From: Treponema sp.
GTDB lineage: Bacteria; Spirochaetota; Spirochaetia; Treponematales; Treponemataceae
Length of the DNA stretch: 64,000 nucleotides
Direction of reading: 5' to 3'
Assembly (NCBI GenBank): GCA_016296655.1
Contig: JAEDIW010000001.1
Coordinates: 1 to 64,000 of the forward strand
Below the pieces are notes generated by a model, which saw only the letters and a program-made list of their open reading frames with translations, searched no databases and was not told where the DNA came from. Position numbers and translations under genes: made by a program. This document shows, one piece after another, positions 9,285-16,543 of the stretch. Position 1 is the stretch's first letter, and the number at the start of each line of letters is the position of its first letter.

Positions 9285-9692
9285 TTATTTTTTTAAGAGT
9301 TTTTTTATCCAGTCAAAAATTGCCACAAAAACTCCTGCAATGAAATTCCATATCCGCCGAAAAAATCTAGGATTGCGCAGCCTTTCAAGCCGTTTGTAGC
9401 CTTCAAGAAGTTCAGCATCAGAAAAATCTTTTCGCTGATTGTTTTCTTCCAGTTCAAGTTCTAGTTCTGCTGCAGGTGACATATTGTCAAGAACTACGGC
9501 ATTTATGCTTGTCCAACCTATGGCTTTTGCTGCTTCAAGCCGCCTGCCACCGGCAATCAATTCATATTTACTGTTTAAAGTTATTGGATTTAAAAGACCA
9601 TATCGTCTTAGGCTTTCTTTCAATGCATCAAGATCGCCTGTGTCTTTTCTTACGCGATGTTTTACCTTTATATCAGCAATATTTACCAGCAT
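9285..9692 (-). CDS. ParB N-terminal-like domain protein with C-terminal membrane-binding helix
   Basis: A 135-residue protein. Residues 1-90 resemble the N-terminal domain of ParB/Spo0J (ParB-Srx fold). It has a 'hxxYGLLNPIxL' segment near 29-40, GGRR at 48-51 (the nucleotide-binding signature) and ENNQRKD at 83-89. It lacks the helix-turn-helix DNA-binding and dimerisation domains of a true partition protein. Instead, residues 109-135 form a basic, hydrophobic helix (FFRRIWNFIAGVFVAIFDWIKK) that looks like a membrane anchor or amphipathic membrane-binding helix. An AGGAG site lies just before the ATG. No parA is nearby. It may bind a nucleotide at the membrane; its actual role is unknown. 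Confidence 0.75.
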   Translation of the reverse strand: MLVNIADIKVKHRVRKDTGDLDALKESLRRYGLLNPITLNSKYELIAGGRRLEAAKAIGWTSINAVVLDNMSPAAELELELEENNQRKDFSDAELLEGYKRLERLRNPRFFRRIWNFIAGVFVAIFDWIKKLLKK

Positions 9693-9748
9693 AAATCTCC
9701 TGTCTGTATTATAAGAAAAACATTTTTAGCATGACTTTAGATACACAT

Positions 9749-12352
9749 TTAGTATAGCAAAAAGTTAAAGTCAGGTCCTGCTGTATATACATCATCTTGA
9801 GTAGATGATGTTTCTTCTTCAGATGACAAATCTTCATCATCATAATCTGAATAATCAGTTTTTGTCAGAAAAGACAGGTCAAGCTTTAGCGGTGTTGAAT
9901 CTATTTTTTCCTTCATCTTAACACCTGACTGATATCTTTCCTGCTTTATCCGCCATAATGCAATGTTTCTGCTTGCAGATGAGTTTCCGCTATGGTAACT
10001 GCACATTTCTGTCGGCTGTGTACCTTCCAGGAACCATTGTGTTGTGTAGTTGCTTCCACATTCTGGAGTAACAAGACCACCGCTTACAGAACATATATTT
10101 GCTGAAAGCACACCTGTAAGAGGTTTTGCAAAATCTTTGTAAGGCAATCCTTTATGAATATCAGAAAAATAGTCGCCCCATGCAACTCCTGCAAGTGTTG
10201 AACCAGTAATGGAAAGCCCTAACGACTGTCCAGGTTTATCAAAACCAAACCACAAAGCAGCTGTATAATAGGGAGTAAAGCCGACTGTCCATGCGTCTGC
10301 CCAGTTTTGTGTTGTTCCAGTTTTTCCTGCTGCAGGAATTTCATATATATGGCCTTTTTCATCTTTATAGGCAAGCTTTGAACCTGGTTTGTTTTTCCAG
10401 TTTGTTGACTGTCTGTTCATACCCCAGCTCAAAGTTCCAGATTTTACAGTATTTTCCAGAAGCTTTACCATTGTAAATGCTGTCTGCGGAGAAATTATCT
10501 GGGCTTCTTCGCCTTTTGCTTTTTGTGCTTCACGAATTTCTCGTTCAGGATTAAAAACAATATTTCCATTTTTGTCTTCAACAGTACGAATTGCCATAGG
10601 AACAACTTCTTTTCCGCTGTTTGCAAAAATTGCAAATGCTCTTGCCATTTCAATTGGTCGTACAGAACATACTCCAAGCCCTATAGGATAGCCAGGGACA
10701 AATGCCCTTGTAGGCAACTCTTCATTTGAAATTCCAAGTAATGAAACTGCACGTTTAATTGCTGTGTCAAAACCTATACCGTCAAGAATTTTAAGGGAAG
10801 GAACATTCATCGAATGAGCAAGTGCATACCATAACTGAACATTTCCCATCCATTCACCTTTGAAATTCTGCGGAATGTACGGCTTTCCGTCTGCTGTATA
10901 GAAAACTACCGGAGTATCTGAAATTTCTGTTGCAGCGGTAAAGTTATGAGAGTCTATTGCAGCAGAGTAGTAAAGAGGTTTAAAAGTTGAACCAGGCTGA
11001 ACCTTTGCCTGAACTGCACGGATAAACTGATTTTCTTGATTGAACTTGCTTCCTCCAATCAAAGCTGTTATGTAGCCTGTATCATTTTCCAGAGAAATCA
11101 AGGTTCCTTCAATGGTCGTTTTTTCATCAGATTTTTTGACCTGAGAATTTACCCTGTTAACAATACCAACTTTTACATTTTCCAGTCCAAACATCAGGGA
11201 CATTACGTCCACTACAGGGTTTATTTCATTTTTATATTTTGATTTCGAAACAGTTTCTGTTCTCTGCTCGGAAAGTTTTATGCCAGGCAGGTTGAATGTC
11301 AGAGAGAGCAGTTCTGTAATTGGAACATATTTGCTGAATGAACCTGACATACGGCCTGAACTTGATTTCTGGTAAAGATTATTAGCCCTTGCAATGTAAT
11401 AATCCATGGTTTCCTGAGCTGCTTTTTGATGGCTGAGGTTTAAAGTTGTATTAACTGTAAAACCTCCTGTGTAAATGTCTTCTGCACCATAAATCATGTT
11501 GGAAAATTCCCGGCGGACATATTCGCTGAACCAAGGAGCCTTGTCATCACGCATAAAATATGCAGAAGTGCTTGTTCGTGTATAATCAAAATTCAGCCAG
11601 TAGTTATTGAATGAGTCATCGGCTTCTGCTTTTGTAAGATAGCCGTATTCAACCATGGAATTAAGGACATCCTGCTGGCGGGCCATTGCTCTGTTAGGAT
11701 GATCAAAAGGATTGTAAAAAGCAGGATTTGAAAGCTGAATTACAAGAATTGCAGCTTCCGCCGGTGTAATTTCTGTTGCTGCATGACCAAAATAATATTT
11801 TGAAGCTGCATTTACACCGTAAGTTCCGCCACCAAAATAAATTCTGTTCAGATAAAGTTCAAGAATTTCATTTTTGGAATAACGGCGCTCCATTTGAATT
11901 GCCCACCACAATTCCTTGATTTTTCTTGTTATTGAAATTTCTGTACGGTCACAGTACAGAGTTCCGGCAATCTGCTGAGTTAAAGTTGAACCTCCGCCTA
12001 AAGAGCGTCCTGTAAGTTTTCCTACTACGGCACGCATAACCGCTTTTATGCTAAATCCTTTATGCTCAAAAAAAATCCTGTCTTCCCTGGTTATCAGTGC
12101 ATCAATCATGTGCTGCGGAAGTTTTTGCAGGCTTATTATTTCCCGTTTTTCATCAGATGCAAATTCTGTTATGAGTTCCCCGTTTATATCCAGAAGTTTT
12201 GTAGGCAAAGCTGTTGTAAATTCTGTGAAATTTTCGTTGTTGATGATGTTCAGTGTGGCTGCAACGCCTGCTCCTAATGCAACACCAGTTACAAGTGTGC
12301 TGAAGAGCAGAAAAGAAAACATGGCAATTGTCAGCTTTCGGATTTTTTTCAT
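9749..12352 (-). CDS. Class A penicillin-binding protein (glycosyltransferase/transpeptidase)
   Basis: A bifunctional peptidoglycan synthase of the PBP1A/PonA type. An N-terminal membrane anchor (about 5-30) precedes a GT51 glycosyltransferase domain with the EDRIFFEHKGF and GGSTLTQQ motifs. A C-terminal transpeptidase domain carries the active-site STFK ('PGSTFKPLYY'), the SMN triad and KTGTT. The tail is acidic and Ser/Asp-rich. I start at ATG 12352 (MKKIRK), giving 867 residues. An in-frame upstream ATG at 12388 would add twelve residues but overlaps the promoter -35. A TTGACT-17-TATTCT promoter ends 7 nt before the start and no ribosome-binding site is present. Confidence 0.93.
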   Translation of the reverse strand: MKKIRKLTIAMFSFLLFSTLVTGVALGAGVAATLNIINNENFTEFTTALPTKLLDINGELITEFASDEKREIISLQKLPQHMIDALITREDRIFFEHKGFSIKAVMRAVVGKLTGRSLGGGSTLTQQIAGTLYCDRTEISITRKIKELWWAIQMERRYSKNEILELYLNRIYFGGGTYGVNAASKYYFGHAATEITPAEAAILVIQLSNPAFYNPFDHPNRAMARQQDVLNSMVEYGYLTKAEADDSFNNYWLNFDYTRTSTSAYFMRDDKAPWFSEYVRREFSNMIYGAEDIYTGGFTVNTTLNLSHQKAAQETMDYYIARANNLYQKSSSGRMSGSFSKYVPITELLSLTFNLPGIKLSEQRTETVSKSKYKNEINPVVDVMSLMFGLENVKVGIVNRVNSQVKKSDEKTTIEGTLISLENDTGYITALIGGSKFNQENQFIRAVQAKVQPGSTFKPLYYSAAIDSHNFTAATEISDTPVVFYTADGKPYIPQNFKGEWMGNVQLWYALAHSMNVPSLKILDGIGFDTAIKRAVSLLGISNEELPTRAFVPGYPIGLGVCSVRPIEMARAFAIFANSGKEVVPMAIRTVEDKNGNIVFNPEREIREAQKAKGEEAQIISPQTAFTMVKLLENTVKSGTLSWGMNRQSTNWKNKPGSKLAYKDEKGHIYEIPAAGKTGTTQNWADAWTVGFTPYYTAALWFGFDKPGQSLGLSITGSTLAGVAWGDYFSDIHKGLPYKDFAKPLTGVLSANICSVSGGLVTPECGSNYTTQWFLEGTQPTEMCSYHSGNSSASRNIALWRIKQERYQSGVKMKEKIDSTPLKLDLSFLTKTDYSDYDDEDLSSEEETSSTQDDVYTAGPDFNFLLY

Positions 12353-12359
12353 ATTGTAA

Positions 12360-12388
12360 AGAATAGGAAAAATACAGGGAAAAGTCAA
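12360..12388 (-). promoter_or_regulatory. Promoter of the class A PBP gene, leaderless arrangement
   Basis: On the minus strand TTGACT (12388-12383), a 17-nt spacer and TATTCT (12365-12360) form a near-consensus sigma-70 promoter. Only 7 nt separate the -10 box from the ATG at 12352, so transcription should start at or next to the A of the start codon. Confidence 0.7.
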
Positions 12389-12601
12389 TTACGGCTACTT
12401 TGAAAAACTTTTTTTCAGCAGATTTTTATAAAATTGTCAGATTTTAAGTCTTTATAATATCATGATTTAAACTTTAGAAACCTAAGCAAACACTGAATGC
12501 AGCTAATTGTCAGTGAATCAATGACTTACGGTAATTTTACGGGAAGTGCAGGGTAATCGCTTCAAGTTTTGAGCAGTACTTTCCAAAAAGTCAGATTGTA
12601 T

Positions 12602-12633
12602 AAAAAAAGGGCCGGCATAAAAAACCGGCCAAT
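12602..12633 (-). terminator. Rho-independent terminator of the PEGA-like gene
   Basis: On the minus strand GGCCGG, a 9-nt loop, CCGGCC, then C and seven T. The stem arms are 12625-12630 and 12610-12615. It lies about 110 nt after the stop of the gene at 12741-13730. Confidence 0.85.
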
Positions 12634-12646
12634 GCCACATCAGGCA

Positions 12647-12683
12647 GCTGGGGAACATGGGTGGGAGGGGATTTGTTCCCAGC
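12647..12683. repeat. Inverted repeat enclosing a G-quadruplex motif
   Basis: GCTGGGGAACA (12647-12657) pairs with TGTTCCCAGC (12674-12683), with one extra G. On the plus strand four G-runs (12650-12653, 12659-12661, 12663-12665, 12667-12670) are separated by loops of 5, 1 and 1 nt, which fits the canonical G4 pattern. It is in the 3' untranslated part of the PEGA-like gene, whose transcript carries the C-rich complement. Confidence 0.7.
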
Positions 12684-12740
12684 ACTTTATGTATCGACTG
12701 AAATGTTGAAAATCTTTAGTAAAATTTTTAAGAAGTACTT

Positions 12741-13730
12741 CTATTCTTCCGTTACAACTGCCTGAATGTTAAGGGAGATGTTGTACGACTGACCTTTTCT
12801 TGCTGTAAATTTCTTTTCAATTTCATAATTGCCAAGTGAAAATTTTACTGTGTGGTCGCCTTCATCAATAATGAAAGTTTTTTCCTCTGGCTCAAGCTTT
12901 ATGCCGTCAAAATAAATTTCTGTAGAATTTGGAGCTGCAATTGTTACAAAGGGTTCAATGCTATGCAAATTTATAGAAAGGCTTGTGGTTTTAGCTTGTT
13001 CAATCTGAACCGTTCTTACCTCATTGCGGAAAAAATCAGAAACTAAAGAGAATGTGTGTATGCCGCTTTCCAGATAATTACCGTTTTTCTGCAGCTCAAA
13101 TGGAACTTCATCTACAAAAAGACTGCATTTTGGAAGAACGTCCGTGCCGTCTGGGCTGTTCAATTCAATTTGAAGCTTTCCAAGATTTGTCAGAATTGGC
13201 CTTACAGAAACTTCAAACCGAAGGTTTTCAAATTCTTCAGGAGTTCCTTTCATAACCTGATTCAGCCGAAACATGAGGCATTTACTGTTTGACTGAGGAA
13301 TCAGGTCAAGTTTAGAAATATACGGACTGTTTTTTATGGTGTTGTTTTCTGTCAGCGGAATTACAATTGACCATGAAACTCTTGCAGGTAAAAGTCCTGA
13401 CTGTATTGAAGTTCCTGAATAGTCTATCGTTTCGCTTTTTGGCATTGGCGTCAGGGCATCATAAAGTGACCATTCCATTGCATCTCTCCATGAAATTGCC
13501 AGTTGAGGAATTTTCACTTCTATTGCGATGCCCTGAATATAAACCTTTTCTTCAGGATAGAAAATTGTAAGGCTTTCATTTATGCCTAACTGAGCAGAAA
13601 TAATTTCTTCACTAGATGAAAGCTGGATTACATGATTTTTGCGAACTCGGAAAGTTTCTGCATTTGCCAGGCTGATTAAAATAGCTGCCGAAAATACAAA
13701 TGAAAGCAATTTGAGTACTAACTTTTTCAT
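12741..13730 (-). CDS. Exported PEGA-like domain protein, function unknown
   Basis: A 329-residue protein with an N-terminal signal peptide (about 1-25, ending near ANAETF) and otherwise beta-rich sequence. The last third looks like one or two PEGA-type Ig-like repeats. 'APNSTEIYFDGIKLEP' (near 265-280), followed by 'IDEGDHTVKFSLGNYEIEKK' (about 288-307), matches the usual pattern of a surface-exposed 'xVxxDG' strand and a 'xxGxHxV' strand. Such domains are common in spirochaete envelope proteins and may bind cell-surface polymers, but no partner is evident. It has no clear Shine-Dalgarno. A terminator follows at 12602-12633. Function is not assigned. Confidence 0.7.
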   Translation of the reverse strand: MKKLVLKLLSFVFSAAILISLANAETFRVRKNHVIQLSSSEEIISAQLGINESLTIFYPEEKVYIQGIAIEVKIPQLAISWRDAMEWSLYDALTPMPKSETIDYSGTSIQSGLLPARVSWSIVIPLTENNTIKNSPYISKLDLIPQSNSKCLMFRLNQVMKGTPEEFENLRFEVSVRPILTNLGKLQIELNSPDGTDVLPKCSLFVDEVPFELQKNGNYLESGIHTFSLVSDFFRNEVRTVQIEQAKTTSLSINLHSIEPFVTIAAPNSTEIYFDGIKLEPEEKTFIIDEGDHTVKFSLGNYEIEKKFTARKGQSYNISLNIQAVVTEE

Positions 13731-13853
13731 TATATTTTTGCGTTTACTTTTGAGGACACAGGTCTATTTTTTGAAAGTTTTTTGTGTTTCTCTAAACTTT
13801 TTGTTTATCTTGAGGATAAGCAAAGCCTCTGTTATTTACATCAATTTTATTGC

Positions 13854-14792
13854 TTAACTTGACGGCTCAAGAATTTTCTGGGGATCCGCAGGAATTGTGT
13901 TTTTTCTGATTTCAAAGTGCAGGTGCGGTCCTGTTGCCATTCCTGTATGTCCGATTTTTCCTATTTTTTGTCCACCATAAACAGCCTGTCCTTCTTTTAC
14001 AAGGATTTCTGAAAGGTGGGCGTAAACGCTTGTTAAACCTCCTCCATGATTCAGTATTATAAAATTTCCATAAATTTTATCATTTTCCGTACATGACAGA
14101 ACTGTTGCTGAGTGGCATGCTGTTACAGGTTCGCCTTCTGCAGCTGCAAAATCTATTCCGCTGTGAAAATGCCAGTTGCCGGAAATCGGGCTAATTCTTT
14201 TTCCAAAAGTTGAAGAAATAGCAGCATGCTTTACTGGAATTTTCATTGAAGAATCAAGAAAGAAAGCCCTTTCAGCAGATGTAAAGCGTTCATTTTGAAA
14301 AAAGAAAAATTTTTTACCATTTATAATATAGCATGAAATTTCTTTTTTTTCAAATGAACGGGCATCGTTTTTTGCATATAAAAGCTGCTCATAAGGCAGT
14401 TCTGGCTGTGCATTTACAAAAATTCCTGCTGCTACAGGTATTAAAAGCTTTTTTTGTGTAAGATTTTGATTTTGGCTTCTTATTGAATTAAGGGTTGCAA
14501 TTGTTTCATACGGTATTGAACAGCGGGAACTGATTGTAAAAAGAGTGTCATCTGCTGTTGCTGTGTATGTGTAGAAATTCTGCATGCATTTTTCTTTTTT
14601 TGCAATAATTTTGTAGGCCTGCTCAACTTCTGTGCAGTACTGGCGGAATATTATATCTTTCGTATTCAGCTGTTCAATATGCGGAAGATGTTTTGAATTT
14701 ACGGTAACGGCGGAATTCGTTGCAAAGACCTGATTCAGTTGAAAAAGTTGGAAAAATAGAAAAAATAATGGCAGTAGTGCATTTCTTTTCAC
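13854..14792 (-). CDS. Exported M23-family peptidase with LysM-like repeat
   Basis: Predicted zinc endopeptidase acting on peptidoglycan cross-links. It begins with a hydrophobic signal peptide (LLPLFFLFFQLF), then a LysM-like segment ('YTATADDTLFTISSRCSIPYETIATLN', partly degenerate). The C-terminal M23/LytM domain has HxxxD ('HFHSGIDF'), the HGGG segment, 'VYAHLSE' and HLHFE(I/L). All metal ligands (H, D, HxH) appear to be present, so it may be active. The start is a GTG at 14792 overlapping the upstream gene's stop (GTGA), giving 312 residues. The frame stays open upstream to 15095, but that part is the other gene read in another frame. The overlap implies translational coupling. Confidence 0.85.
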   Translation of the reverse strand: MKRNALLPLFFLFFQLFQLNQVFATNSAVTVNSKHLPHIEQLNTKDIIFRQYCTEVEQAYKIIAKKEKCMQNFYTYTATADDTLFTISSRCSIPYETIATLNSIRSQNQNLTQKKLLIPVAAGIFVNAQPELPYEQLLYAKNDARSFEKKEISCYIINGKKFFFFQNERFTSAERAFFLDSSMKIPVKHAAISSTFGKRISPISGNWHFHSGIDFAAAEGEPVTACHSATVLSCTENDKIYGNFIILNHGGGLTSVYAHLSEILVKEGQAVYGGQKIGKIGHTGMATGPHLHFEIRKNTIPADPQKILEPSS

Positions 14793-15199
14793 TTGTCTTT
14801 TATTCCAAAACGCAGAAGTCCCTTGATGACCAGAAAAACTGCCAAACTGATTAGTGCGTAAAATCTGTAGCCTATAAAAACAAAGAAAACACAGAGAACA
14901 GAACCTATTGTGATTATCAGTATATTCAGAAAAGTGAGTAAAACTGTTTTCAGAGAATTTTTTTTGATGGCTTTTGCAATAAGAAAAATTGCTGCCAGTG
15001 CAAGAAAAGTCAGTATGCAGTATGTGTAGACCTTTGGCAATGAAGTTGCAAATTTCCATAAAGGAAAAACAATGGCAAAAGCCAGCGTCATACACAATGC
15101 TACTATTATGAAGATTTTCACAAGGGAAAAGAATGATTTTTTATAACCCGTTAAAACTTTTTTCAACATTGAAAAGACCTTTTTCTGAGTAATGTTCAT
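14789..15199 (-). CDS. Small multi-pass membrane protein, function unknown
   Basis: A 136-residue protein with about four hydrophobic helices (roughly 24-50, 57-75, 84-108, 112-130) and a basic N-terminus. No family is recognised. It shares a 4-nt overlap with the downstream M23 peptidase, so they form a two-gene operon. It may help place or regulate the peptidase, but that is conjecture. The start could be ATG 15199 or the internal ATG at 15169 (MLKKVL), which has the better AAAAAGG site. A C9/G9 tract and two inverted repeats lie 34-102 nt upstream of 15199. Confidence 0.65.
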   Translation of the reverse strand: MNITQKKVFSMLKKVLTGYKKSFFSLVKIFIIVALCMTLAFAIVFPLWKFATSLPKVYTYCILTFLALAAIFLIAKAIKKNSLKTVLLTFLNILIITIGSVLCVFFVFIGYRFYALISLAVFLVIKGLLRFGIKDK

Positions 15200-15232
15200 A
15201 GAGGTTGAAAACCTTCTGTATGAATACGTCGA

Positions 15233-15301
15233 GTCAAGGCACGCTAACGCTTAAAGCCTTGACTTCGCCGTTTTGAGGGGTTGTACTACCCCCCCCCTCA
15301 A
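15233..15301. repeat. Paired inverted repeats with a C9 homopolymer
   Basis: GTCAAGGC (15233-15240) / GCCTTGAC (15256-15263) form an 8-bp hairpin. TTGAGGGG (15273-15280) / CCCCTCAA (15294-15301) form a second one. The second contains nine consecutive C (15289-15297), read as G9 on the strand of the flanking genes. It lies between the ferredoxin terminator and the small membrane protein gene. Confidence 0.7.
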
Positions 15302-15302
15302 T

Positions 15303-15335
15303 AAAAAAGGATGTCCAGCCTTATGCCAGACATCC
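15303..15335 (-). terminator. Rho-independent terminator of ferredoxin
   Basis: On the minus strand GGATGTC (15335-15329), a 13-nt loop, GACATCC (15315-15309) and six T. It begins 22 nt after the ferredoxin stop codon. Confidence 0.85.
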
Positions 15336-15357
15336 ATAGTAAAGGAAAAGTTGAAGA

Positions 15358-15528
15358 TTATGCTTCTTCAATAGCTCCTGTTGGGCATTCGCCTGAGCAA
15401 GTACCGCAGCTAACGCATACACTAGCGTCAATAACGCGTGCACCTGCACCTTCGCTGATAGCTCCAACTGGACATGCTGGTTCACATGTTCCACAGTTTA
15501 CACATGCATCTGTAATTTTGTAAGCCAT
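15358..15528 (-). CDS. 2[4Fe-4S] ferredoxin
   Basis: A 56-residue low-potential electron carrier of clostridial type. Two CxxCxxCxxxCP motifs are complete: Cys 9, 12, 15, 19 and Cys 38, 41, 44, 48. The sequence shows the usual internal duplication (CVNCGTCEPACPVGAI and CVSCGTCSGECPTGAI). A perfect AGGAGG ribosome-binding site precedes the ATG, and the promoter is near-consensus. It is monocistronic, with its own terminator. Codon use (GCT, GGT, TGC, GTA) and strong signals suggest high expression. Such ferredoxins typically serve pyruvate:ferredoxin oxidoreductase or hydrogenase in anaerobes. The partner enzyme is not in this window. Confidence 0.97.
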   Translation of the reverse strand: MAYKITDACVNCGTCEPACPVGAISEGAGARVIDASVCVSCGTCSGECPTGAIEEA

Positions 15529-15569
15529 AATATGACCTCCTATTAGTCAAAATTGTTTCCTTAATATTA

Positions 15570-15598
15570 AATATAACCTAAATAAATTGTGCTTGCAA
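15570..15598 (-). promoter_or_regulatory. Ferredoxin promoter
   Basis: On the minus strand TTGCAA (15598-15593), a 17-nt spacer and TATATT (15575-15570). The message would start near 15563 and carry a leader of about 35 nt with an AGGAGG site. Confidence 0.75.
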
Positions 15599-15625
15599 GC
15601 GTAAAAAGCATTGAGTAAAATGGTT

Positions 15626-15654
15626 TTGTCAAAAAAGTGCTGGAACTTTACAAT
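15626..15654 (+). promoter_or_regulatory. deoC promoter
   Basis: TTGTCA (15626-15631), a 17-nt spacer and TACAAT (15649-15654). The predicted start near 15661 gives a 5' leader of about 133 nt, much longer than other leaders in this window. Confidence 0.6.
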
Positions 15655-15660
15655 AGAACC

Positions 15661-15793
15661 TTTCAATAGGAACTGGAGGTAAGTGGCTGAAGTAACAACT
15701 GAAAGCCATAAACTCCGTTTTTCAGGTTCTCCTGGAAAAAGTTTTCCTAAAAAAAGATTCACCTGGTAAAATTTATCTGGAGGTTGTTAAATT
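15661..15793 (+). promoter_or_regulatory. Long, possibly structured deoC leader
   Basis: Nested complementary segments can be drawn: GGAG (15675-15678) with CTCC (15713-15716), and inside it TGGCT with AGCCA. A weaker outer pairing joins AGGAAC and the GTTCTCC segment. GGAAAA/TTTTCC follows at about 15734-15747. The ribosome-binding site GGAGG is at 15779-15783. No known riboswitch class is recognised. Confidence 0.35.
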
Positions 15794-16507
15794 ATGAAAA
15801 AAAATGAAATTGCAGGAATGATTGACCACACTTTGCTTGCCGCCTTTGCCAAAAGAAGTCAAATAGAAAAACTTTGTGAAGAGGCTGTACAATATGGTTT
15901 TGCTTCTGTATGTGTAAATCCTGTACATGTAAAATTTGCAGGTGAAAAACTTGCTGGCAGTGAAGTTGCTGTCTGTACGGTTATTGGTTTTCCGCTTGGT
16001 TCAACAACGACAAAGGTTAAGGCTTTTGAATCTGAAGATGCTGTTTTGAATGGTGCTGATGAAGTTGATATGGTAATTGACATAGGAGCTGCAAAAGAGG
16101 GTCGGTTTGATGATGTTTTCGCAGATATCAAGGCTGTTGTTGATTCTGCGTGTTCGGCTGGCAAAAAATGTGGCAGAAAAATAACTGTAAAGGTTATCCT
16201 TGAAACCTGCTATCTTTCTGACAGCGAAATTGTGGAATGTTGCAAGGTCTGCAAAAAAGCTGGTGCTGATTTTGTAAAAACTTCTACAGGTTTTGGAACC
16301 CCTAAGGACAAGGACGGAAAGCCTCTTCCTAACGGAGCAACGGCTGCCCATGTTGCACTTATGCGGAAAACAGTAGGTGATTCTATGGGTGTAAAGGCGA
16401 GCGGTGGCATACGAACAGCAGAATCTGCAAAGGAAATGGTAAACAGCGGCGCTTCCCGTATTGGAACTTCTAATGGAGTAACAATTGTTGAAGGCTGGAA
16501 TGAATAG
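15794..16507 (+). CDS. deoC: Deoxyribose-phosphate aldolase
   Basis: DeoC cleaves 2-deoxyribose-5-phosphate to glyceraldehyde-3-phosphate and acetaldehyde in deoxynucleoside catabolism. It is a class I aldolase with a TIM barrel. The Schiff-base lysine sits in the 'DFVKTSTGFG' strand and the second lysine in 'GVKASGGIRT'. The N-terminal 'IDHTLL' and the 'EVDMVIDIG' segments are also family signatures. Its 237 residues are slightly longer than the Bacillus type. A GGAGG site lies 10 nt before the ATG. It stands alone, without other deo genes, and has an unusually long leader. Confidence 0.95.
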   Translation: MKKNEIAGMIDHTLLAAFAKRSQIEKLCEEAVQYGFASVCVNPVHVKFAGEKLAGSEVAVCTVIGFPLGSTTTKVKAFESEDAVLNGADEVDMVIDIGAAKEGRFDDVFADIKAVVDSACSAGKKCGRKITVKVILETCYLSDSEIVECCKVCKKAGADFVKTSTGFGTPKDKDGKPLPNGATAAHVALMRKTVGDSMGVKASGGIRTAESAKEMVNSGASRIGTSNGVTIVEGWNE

Positions 16508-16543
16508 CTTTCTGTGTGCCGTTTTTTTGACAGGCAGTTGTGC

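Larger units (their letters stand above)
12389..12740. other. Intergenic region between the PBP and PEGA-like genes
   Basis: No protein gene is visible in about 350 nt. It holds, from right to left (direction of transcription), a hairpin with a G-quadruplex-type core (12647-12683) and a rho-independent terminator (12602-12633). An AT-rich stretch without recognised features follows, and then the PBP promoter. Confidence 0.6.

Noticed and set aside
9285..9692. Chromosome partition ParB and nearby origin
   Set aside because: No parA, dnaA, parS-like palindrome cluster or HTH domain; the protein is only ParB-like.
14793..15095. Upstream extension of the M23 peptidase frame
   Set aside because: It overlaps the small membrane protein gene in another frame; the GTG at 14792 with a GTGA overlap and a signal peptide is a better start.
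15311..15523. Plus-strand frame of 70 codons at the ferredoxin locus
   Set aside because: It is the antisense of the ferredoxin gene on the minus strand (15358-15528), which has both Cys motifs, promoter and terminator.
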